The position numbers and the translations under genes are program-made. DNA of 34,305 bases from Bryobacteraceae bacterium (GTDB lineage Bacteria; Acidobacteriota; Terriglobia; Bryobacterales; Bryobacteraceae), in NCBI GenBank assembly GCA_025980435.1, contig JAICXK010000023.1, positions 1 through 34,305 on the forward strand, read 5' to 3'. Every line of letters begins with the position of its first letter. The stretch's first letter is position 1. Of this stretch, positions 27,301 through 31,548 are shown piece after piece. The notes beneath the pieces are model-generated. The model did not search any database. It saw only the letters and a program-made list of their open reading frames with translations, and had not been told where the DNA came from.

Positions 27301-27879
27301 AGCGTAACAGCGGGGCTCGACCAGCTTGCGCGCGAACTACGTGATACACAAGCCGCGCTGAACGCGGGATCTCCGGGCCAGGGTAAAGCGGATCAAAAGG
27401 AAGAGGAGGCTTTGTCGCAAGTGCGCGGCCTGCGGCAAATGCTGGAACAACAGCAGCAGACCCAGCAACAAGGGCGGCAGAACGGGAGTTCACCCCAGAG
27501 AGGCGGCCAGACGGCGCAAGGAGGTCAGTACAATCCGTCGGGAGGTGGAAATCCCGGCATTGATCGGCGCGGATTGCATGATGCGATCAATCAGCTTTAC
27601 GCGTTCCGGCGGCAGATTGATCCGCACGACCGCGCACTCTATAACTACCTGGATGGCACGCTTGGCTACTTGCGAGACCTCAATGCCCGCCCGGGAGTGC
27701 TCGATGCGGCTATCAGCCAGGATGCCGTCTCGAGCCTGGAGCGCCTGGAGATGGAACTAAGCCGGCGCGTCGGCGAGCCGGCAGCAGAGGGGGCCCGGCT
27801 TGCGGCGCCGGAACGTTCCCCTGAACAGTATCGCCAGGCGATTGCGGAATATTTCAAGAAGCTTAGCCAGCCGAAATGA
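24385..27879 (+). CDS. DUF4175-like giant membrane protein with Gln-rich coiled coil
   Basis: This 1164-residue protein resembles DUF4175-type proteins found at the end of Bat operons. Three N-terminal transmembrane helices (~22-44, ~54-78, ~143-165) precede Ig-like beta-rich segments (~190-480). A short Gly/Met-rich linker (GGMGGMGMGGQ, ~497-507) leads into a very long Gln/Arg/Glu-rich helical region: residues ~650-760 and ~900-930 are packed with QQ, EELRRQME and QLQRQMQ patterns, and GQQ/SSQSGQQ low-complexity tracts interrupt it. The C-terminal ~90 residues look globular again (RGLHDAINQLYAFRRQID, ALYNYLDGTLGYLRDL). No catalytic motif is seen; a structural or scaffolding role across the periplasm is likely. 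ATG 24385 was chosen for the ATGA overlap and the immediate MTALNQLNEYLRRLELRL start; an in-frame start at 24295 lies inside batA. Confidence 0.82.
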   Translation: MTALNQLNEYLRRLELRLRLFTAARGAAVTAAAALILTLVLIWISNRYEFAQQVVFPLRILLFVSLGFAVSFALAVPLLRLNRRRITRLAERRFSGFEERLLTVTERPDSTNPFTELVAEDALRIARQHPPEELRSRRLLAVCLGSGIVAVAVLAWLITSGPGYWGYGAGLLWTGNGNPGKRPLYEVTVQPGNKTVRRKSDQVINAQLLNFSADRVVLHARYHGATKWESAPMQPKQNGAAYQFLFAGLSDSVEYFVQADAARSKHFTLTVKDLPGVKRVRVAVHFPSGLHLRDVTQDPGGDIRAVAGSKADISVLTDRPLERGVLVLEDGSKIDLKAAGGNWLSAQLPINKDGSYHVAALDGGDTVRISDDYFIEAKKDEPPSVRILRPGHDPHVSPIEEVPVTVEASDDFGVENLELHYSVNGGPEQMVPLLKKKDSKETEGTTTLYLENFKLQPGDLISLYGTARDANSTSRTEIVFAQAEPFDFKFSQSQQAGGMGGMGMGGQDGDISERQKQIIAATWNELKDGNKTRAAVQESARFLSDLEGKLGQQAKTLAERMGNRELASPGSEFETFSKMMTQASSEMDNAVGQLKPGKWHDALSPEQRALQSLLRAEAVFRNIQVAFGQNGGGAGGSGAQRDLARMFDLELDTSKNQYETQQGAPQSQGDQQKAIDQAFERLQMLARRQQELAARDNQQQAFEQRWQEEQLRREAEELRRQMEQLSQNSHGQQQASSSQSGQQGARGSRGSNSSKENQDLARAMQQSLDSLRKAEDEMRKAVSERDASAQQRAATQLAEAQDLLNRALHRQAGTSVGDMAEKARQLADAQRDLSSRVKQMYGRSGFRSRSGEGQSTLPDGSSEMPEMNDPENPRFYGYRRRFWQQELEPRRPATAQERQLAGEKEKLARQLDQLQRQMQQQQQNLAGTQPDASAKMRQALSDAEEKELALRMQKNAEWMRQGYGDRNLDMEDSVTAGLDQLARELRDTQAALNAGSPGQGKADQKEEEALSQVRGLRQMLEQQQQTQQQGRQNGSSPQRGGQTAQGGQYNPSGGGNPGIDRRGLHDAINQLYAFRRQIDPHDRALYNYLDGTLGYLRDLNARPGVLDAAISQDAVSSLERLEMELSRRVGEPAAEGARLAAPERSPEQYRQAIAEYFKKLSQPK

Positions 27880-27884
27880 GGGCT

Positions 27885-27915
27885 AAGCGCAGCGAGGTAT
27901 TTCGCTACAGCTTTT
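27885..27915 (+). terminator. Possible intrinsic terminator of the Bat/MoxR operon
   Basis: AAGC (27885-27888) and AGCGA (27891-27895) can pair with GCTT (27910-27913) and TCGCT (27902-27906), giving a bulged stem with a six-base loop. TTTT at 27912-27915 overlaps the base of the stem. It lies 5 bases after the last operon stop codon and reaches into the end of the convergent PIN toxin gene. The stem is modest and the T tract short, so efficiency is uncertain. Confidence 0.4.
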
Positions 27916-28285
27916 GAGTTCCTTCCATTCTCGATAGACTGCGGTCAAATGTGCCGAGTGGAAGGTGCCCGGCTCTTCTGGCCAGTTGCAGCATCAGGCA
28001 GTCGGAAAATTCTAGCGATGGTCGTGTGCGGAAAAGATCCAGGGCGGCCGCGACCACGTCGGAATCCTGTAAAGTCAGAGCTTGGTGATTGAGCAGCATT
28101 TCGATCGCGGTGACAAGACTGGCGGCGCTACGTTCGTAAACGGCTTTCAAAACCCACACTGTCTCCGTAAGCGCCAGAATTGAGACCCACGCCCCCTTCT
28201 CGATGAACGCGTCTGCCGCGGCCGCCTGCCTCGGATCATCCCGCGTGATCAGGCGCACCAGGACATTGGTGTCAACGGCGCGCAT
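27905..28285 (-). CDS. PIN-domain ribonuclease toxin (VapC-like)
   Basis: This is a 126-residue PIN-domain protein. The four acidic residues of the active site are present: D5 (AVDTNVL), E41 (LTETVWVL), D95 (LEFSDCLML) and D114 (GTFDRSL). Such toxins are magnesium-dependent RNases, usually cutting tRNA or rRNA, and are inhibited by the cognate antitoxin. The gene overlaps the antitoxin gene by 14 bases, so the pair is one transcript. It is the second gene, as is usual for this class. Its 3' end meets the Bat operon tail-to-tail, 25 bases apart. The target RNA cannot be told from sequence. Confidence 0.92.
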   Translation of the reverse strand: MRAVDTNVLVRLITRDDPRQAAAADAFIEKGAWVSILALTETVWVLKAVYERSAASLVTAIEMLLNHQALTLQDSDVVAAALDLFRTRPSLEFSDCLMLQLARRAGHLPLGTFDRSLSRMEGTQKL

Positions 28286-28532
28286 ACCGTTCCCGAGCGC
28301 GCCGCCGGATCCCGTCTTTTATCTCATCGAGTGTCCGGAGCTCTGGCTTATGTGGGAACAGCGCACGATGGATATCTTCCGAAGAAAACCGCCCCGACCG
28401 CCGCAATACAATGTCATTACCCTCTTCGTCCCACTCAAGAAGGGAACCCGGGCCGATTCCCAGCTTTCTTCGAACTTCAGCAGGAATCGAAATCTGGCCT
28501 TGCGATGTAACTTTCGAGCGCGCCAGTGGCAT
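28272..28532 (-). CDS. AbrB/SpoVT-type antitoxin of the PIN toxin
   Basis: This 86-residue protein has an N-terminal swapped-hairpin AbrB domain (SKVTSQGQISIPAEVRRKLG, residues ~6-25, then GSLLEWDEEGNDIVLRR). It binds DNA as a dimer. The C-terminal half (DIHRALFPHKPELRTLDEIKDGI) is the expected toxin-neutralising tail and ends in Arg-rich residues. Autorepression with the toxin is usual for this family. The ATG (28532-28530) is preceded by gaggg within 7 bases and by a perfect 16-bp palindrome. Downstream it overlaps the toxin start. Confidence 0.92.
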   Translation of the reverse strand: MPLARSKVTSQGQISIPAEVRRKLGIGPGSLLEWDEEGNDIVLRRSGRFSSEDIHRALFPHKPELRTLDEIKDGIRRRARERYARR

Positions 28533-28539
28533 ACCCTCA

Positions 28540-28555
28540 CATTACCATGGTAATG
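28540..28555 (-). promoter_or_regulatory. Perfect 16-bp palindrome, likely antitoxin operator
   Basis: CATTACCATGGTAATG is its own reverse complement. It ends 7 bases before the antitoxin start codon, next to the gaggg ribosome binding site. AbrB-type antitoxins bind palindromic sites at their own promoter, so this is the most likely autoregulatory operator. A GGTAAT within it on the minus strand could act as a poor -10, which would place the operator on the promoter itself. Binding is inferred. Confidence 0.6.
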
Positions 28556-28575
28556 CACTTCGCGGAAACCGCAGT

Positions 28576-29604
28576 CTACTTGAATCCATTTTTCCGCATG
28601 AACTCGCCAAGAGCTTTGTACTGATCGGTTGCAATCATGTTCACTCCTGCATCGAGCGCCGCTTTCCACCGCAGCTTGACCGCCGCGAGCGACCCGAAGT
28701 TGTAATCTGCGCCCCACCCGCGATCATCTTCCGAAGAAAATCCATCCAGCGTGTAGAAGCGGATCCAGTATCCAAGCTGATGTGCATGATTCACCAGAGA
28801 ACGCAGGCGCGCATCGTCGGCGGCCGTCCACGCTCCGGCGCGCGGTTCCCCTCCCTCTTCAACCACGTACCAGGAGTTATTCCACCAGCGGCGGTAATTC
28901 GTCGGCCGTTCACTCAGCAGCCTGTCCGGCGGAAGTGAAGCCAGCAGACGATTCTTTTCGGTTTCGTTCTTTGCGGCAACCGGATTCGAATGAGCCGAGC
29001 CGAAGAGCCGCAAACGCGATCCGACCGGCAAGCCGGTATAGAAGACACGCTCCTGCGCATCTGAATCCTCTGTAATCACCAGCAGCGGCTTTCGATCGAA
29101 AGGCTGGAGATCGTGCGCATTGGCTGTCTTAGGAGTAGTCGTAATCCAGGACTCATATTCGCCGAGCAGCGCCCATACTGCATGCAGGAGCGGTGCTTGA
29201 TTATCTTTGAAATCAAAATGCAAAACGATCAGCGGCCACTTGTCCCGATCGTCCTCTTTGAGCGCCTTCTCGACGATCGGCCGGACGCGCTCAAAAAAGT
29301 AATCGCGCAGCGTCGGTTCGGCCCCGGTTGGATGCGGCGTATGGCTGACGACCACGCGCCCCTTGCCGGTAGCTGGATCGACATACCACGCCAAATCCTG
29401 CTCGATCGAAACCGGGAATCCCGTGCTGACGGCGCGGTCTATGCGGTCAGCCCACCGGCCCTCATACGGGTAGCAGTTGTGCGCATCCAGCACCGGCCGG
29501 TTGCGGTTCAGGAAATCCAGTTTCTGTTGGGCCCAGATCGCGCTTGCCCAAACCGCCCCGAGCACGAGCACGTGAATCGTCTTTGACACCATAAAGAAAG
29601 TCAT
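28576..29604 (-). CDS. Secreted PLC/GDPD-superfamily phosphodiesterase
   Basis: This is a 342-residue exported protein of the PLC-like phosphodiesterase TIM-barrel superfamily. After a signal peptide (VSKTIHVLVLGAVWASAIWAQ) the active-site pattern appears. VLDAHNCYPYEG holds the first His, FPVSIEQDLAW the Glu/Asp metal pair, and RVVVSHTPHP the second His, comparable to the His/Glu-x-Asp/His layout of glycerophosphodiester phosphodiesterases and PI-PLC. Later strands include LIVLHFDFKD, PLLVITED and GYWIRFYTLDGF. The substrate is not determined; phospholipid or phosphoinositide head groups are possible. I took ATG 29604; ATG 29592 is nearly as good, and an upstream extension to 29664 would overlap the divergent regulator. 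It starts 12 bases from the divergent LacI-family gene and ends 43 bases before the antitoxin gene. Confidence 0.78.
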   Translation of the reverse strand: MTFFMVSKTIHVLVLGAVWASAIWAQQKLDFLNRNRPVLDAHNCYPYEGRWADRIDRAVSTGFPVSIEQDLAWYVDPATGKGRVVVSHTPHPTGAEPTLRDYFFERVRPIVEKALKEDDRDKWPLIVLHFDFKDNQAPLLHAVWALLGEYESWITTTPKTANAHDLQPFDRKPLLVITEDSDAQERVFYTGLPVGSRLRLFGSAHSNPVAAKNETEKNRLLASLPPDRLLSERPTNYRRWWNNSWYVVEEGGEPRAGAWTAADDARLRSLVNHAHQLGYWIRFYTLDGFSSEDDRGWGADYNFGSLAAVKLRWKAALDAGVNMIATDQYKALGEFMRKNGFK

Positions 29605-29612
29605 TTTATCGT
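29583..29612 (+). promoter_or_regulatory. Predicted promoter of the LacI-family gene
   Basis: A perfect TTGACA (29583-29588), an 18-base spacer and TATCGT (29607-29612, 4 of 6 to consensus) end 4 bases before the ATG at 29617. The -35 lies inside the signal-peptide codons of the divergent phosphodiesterase gene. The start site would fall at or very near the start codon, which agrees with the absence of a ribosome binding site there. A 16-base-spacer reading (TTTATC) is also possible. Confidence 0.4.
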
Positions 29613-29616
29613 TCCG

Positions 29617-30675
29617 ATGGCAATTTCCATCAAAGACATCGCTCGCATCGCGGGCGTCTCGCACTCCACGGTCTCGCGCGCGCTTCGCGACAGCCCGCTG
29701 ATTTCACCCGAAACGGCGCGCCGGATCCAAACCATTGCCCACGAGTTGGGATATCGGCCCAGCGCCGCTGCTCGCAGTCTGGTTACCCGCCGGACTGAAG
29801 CAATTGGCGTGGTTGTCACGAGCATCGCCGATCCATTCAACGGCGAAGTGGTCGCCGGTATCGAGGAGGTGGCAAATCAGAACGGATATTCGGTCATTCT
29901 GGCGACTTCGCAGGCGGACCCGCAGCGCGAAATGGCTGTGGTCCGCTCGTTTCAGGAACGGCGAGTAGATGGAATCGTGGTTGCTTCTTCAAGAGTGGGC
30001 GCGCTGTATCTGCCTACCCTGGCAGAAATGCAGATTCCCATCGTGCTTCTCAACAACCAGCACCCCAGCGAGTTCGTCCACTCCGTGAGCATCGATAATC
30101 TCGACGGCGCAAGGCAGGCGGTCAGGCATCTGATCGGGTTGGGCCACACTGCCATCGCCTATATTGGGGATGAATCGGGCCTCGAATCCGATGCGGAGAG
30201 GCTGAAAGGCTTCGAACAGGCCATGTCGGAGGCGCGCTTGGACATTCAGCCGGAGTTTGTCCGCCGAGGCGACGGTAAGCCGGATGCGGCGGCGCGCGAA
30301 GCTCTCCTTATACTCGCGTTAGAGAATCGGCCTACCGCGATTTTTTGCTATAACGACATGTCCGCTCTGGGCGCGCTGAATGCGGCCGCTGAGTTAAACA
30401 TCCCGGTTCCCGAGGAGCTATCGATTGTCGGATTTGACGATCTATTTTTCGCCGCGCTGATGCGGCCCGCGCTCACAACCGTACATCAACCGAAAAAGGA
30501 ACTCGGGCGCAGAGCAACACAACTGCTTGTTGAACTGTTGAATGGCGGTACGTCAGAGAGAATGCAAATTGTTAAAGGCGAACTGGCGGTCCGCAATTCC
30601 ACCGCCAAGCCGCCCACTACCAGTCGATCCGATCCGGGAAGAACTCACTTACCAGATCCTCGTAATACGGCTTAA
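29617..30675 (+). CDS. LacI-family transcriptional regulator
   Basis: This 352-residue regulator has an N-terminal helix-turn-helix ([20 protein letters not shown], residues 5-24), a hinge helix ([12 protein letters not shown]) and a periplasmic-binding-protein-like effector domain ([83 protein letters not shown]). It should bind a palindromic operator with a central CG and respond to a sugar or polyol. The ATG is fixed by the canonical family start and has no ribosome binding site. The last ~20 residues go beyond the usual family end and overlap the convergent inositol oxygenase gene by 59 bases. A matching operator candidate lies before that gene, so inositol or a related compound is a reasonable effector guess. 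Confidence 0.93.
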   Translation: MAISIKDIARIAGVSHSTVSRALRDSPLISPETARRIQTIAHELGYRPSAAARSLVTRRTEAIGVVVTSIADPFNGEVVAGIEEVANQNGYSVILATSQADPQREMAVVRSFQERRVDGIVVASSRVGALYLPTLAEMQIPIVLLNNQHPSEFVHSVSIDNLDGARQAVRHLIGLGHTAIAYIGDESGLESDAERLKGFEQAMSEARLDIQPEFVRRGDGKPDAAAREALLILALENRPTAIFCYNDMSALGALNAAAELNIPVPEELSIVGFDDLFFAALMRPALTTVHQPKKELGRRATQLLVELLNGGTSERMQIVKGELAVRNSTAKPPTTSRSDPGRTHLPDPRNTA

Positions 30676-31471
30676 TCTCATTCCAGTTCGGCCGTTCGCG
30701 GCCCTTCGAATACAGATCGTAGGGATTGAAGGCGCGGACCCAGTCGAACATCCGTTTATCGTGCTCCGTCATCAAGTACTGATACGCACCATGCCGGTGA
30801 GCCGGATAGAAGGAGTGATACCGCAGCATATACTGGGCCTCCTCCGGCAGATACTTTCGAGTAACGGTGTAGATGTATTCGTCATGGCCCCAGGAAAGAT
30901 GCACCTTGTCGAGGCCGCAATTCGGTTCGTAAATGCCGTACTGCGTCTGGTACTCGGGCACCTTGCTGTCGGGATTGGCCGCAAAGAATTCCGGAAATAC
31001 GATTTGATCGGAGTACGCGCACCCAACCGGGAATGTGTCACCTACCACCGCCCATTGCGGTTCCCCGTACAGGCATAGCACCTTCCCCAAATCGTGAACC
31101 AGGCCGGCAAGCACGAACCAGCGAGGATGGCCATCTTTGCGAATCGCTTCGGAGGTTTGCAGCAGGTGCTCGATCTGCGTCAGGTCGGTATCGGGATCGC
31201 TGTCGTCCACGAGCGTATTGAGATACTCGGCCATCTCCCAGATGCTCTTCTTGCCGCGCGTGAGGCCGCAGTACTCGGCTTTCTTCTGCAGCACGAAATC
31301 GAGCGTCTGGTAGGCGTGATTCAGACGGTAAAATTCCGTGACGGTCGGGTTTGCATCCGCCGCGTAGTTTCGGAATTGTTCCTCCGTTTTGCCGGGCTGA
31401 TAACGGGTGGCGACGAAATCATCCCATTCATCCAGCTCCTTCAAGGGAGCGTTGTTCAAGACGGCTTGCAT
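30617..31471 (-). CDS. Myo-inositol oxygenase
   Basis: Myo-inositol oxygenase cleaves myo-inositol with O2 to D-glucuronate using a mixed-valent di-iron site, in the cytoplasm. The 284-residue protein matches the animal/plant enzyme along its length (FRNY start, [47 protein letters not shown]). All six iron ligands are visible: H102, H126, D127 (VHDLGK), H196 (WGHDEY), H219 (YHSFYP) and D252 (YDLY). Substrate-contact acids D89 and D92 are also kept. ATG 31471 is preceded by gagga ~9 bases upstream and by a promoter with an embedded palindrome. Bacterial members exist but are patchy. Next-step genes for glucuronate use are not in the window. The 3' end overlaps the convergent LacI-family gene. 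Confidence 0.95.
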   Translation of the reverse strand: MQAVLNNAPLKELDEWDDFVATRYQPGKTEEQFRNYAADANPTVTEFYRLNHAYQTLDFVLQKKAEYCGLTRGKKSIWEMAEYLNTLVDDSDPDTDLTQIEHLLQTSEAIRKDGHPRWFVLAGLVHDLGKVLCLYGEPQWAVVGDTFPVGCAYSDQIVFPEFFAANPDSKVPEYQTQYGIYEPNCGLDKVHLSWGHDEYIYTVTRKYLPEEAQYMLRYHSFYPAHRHGAYQYLMTEHDKRMFDWVRAFNPYDLYSKGRERPNWNEIKPYYEDLVSEFFPDRIDW

Positions 31472-31491
31472 AAAAGAGGATCCTCAATTCA

Positions 31492-31520
31492 ATTATGCAC
31501 ACGTGTGCACCCTAACGCAA
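31492..31520 (-). promoter_or_regulatory. Predicted promoter of the inositol oxygenase gene
   Basis: On the minus strand, TTGCGT (31520-31515) is followed by a spacer of exactly 17 bases and CATAAT (31497-31492, 5 of 6 to the sigma-70 -10). The start site would fall near 31485, leaving a leader of about 14 bases with gagga at 31485-31481. The -35 is weak (3 of 6), as expected for a regulated promoter. Confidence 0.55.
31496..31509 (-). promoter_or_regulatory. 14-bp palindrome with central CG, likely LacI-family operator
   Basis: TGCACACGTGTGCA is a perfect inverted repeat with CG at its centre, the hallmark of LacI-family operators. It occupies most of the spacer and touches the -10 of the predicted inositol oxygenase promoter, so a bound repressor would block RNA polymerase. 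The only LacI-family gene in the window is the convergent neighbour of the controlled gene. The protein-DNA pairing is inferred. Confidence 0.6.
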
Positions 31521-31548
31521 GGTCAGATAATTCGGTATCCGGAGTTCC

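Noticed and set aside
27145-27530. CAG-rich tracts as a DNA repeat or microsatellite
   Set aside because: These are in-frame glutamine codons of the coiled-coil protein, irregular in spacing, with no longer repeating unit.
29566-29575. CACGTG core as a second LacI-family operator near the divergent promoters
   Set aside because: Only the six central bases are symmetric and it lies in the phosphodiesterase coding region, unlike the perfect 14-mer at 31496.
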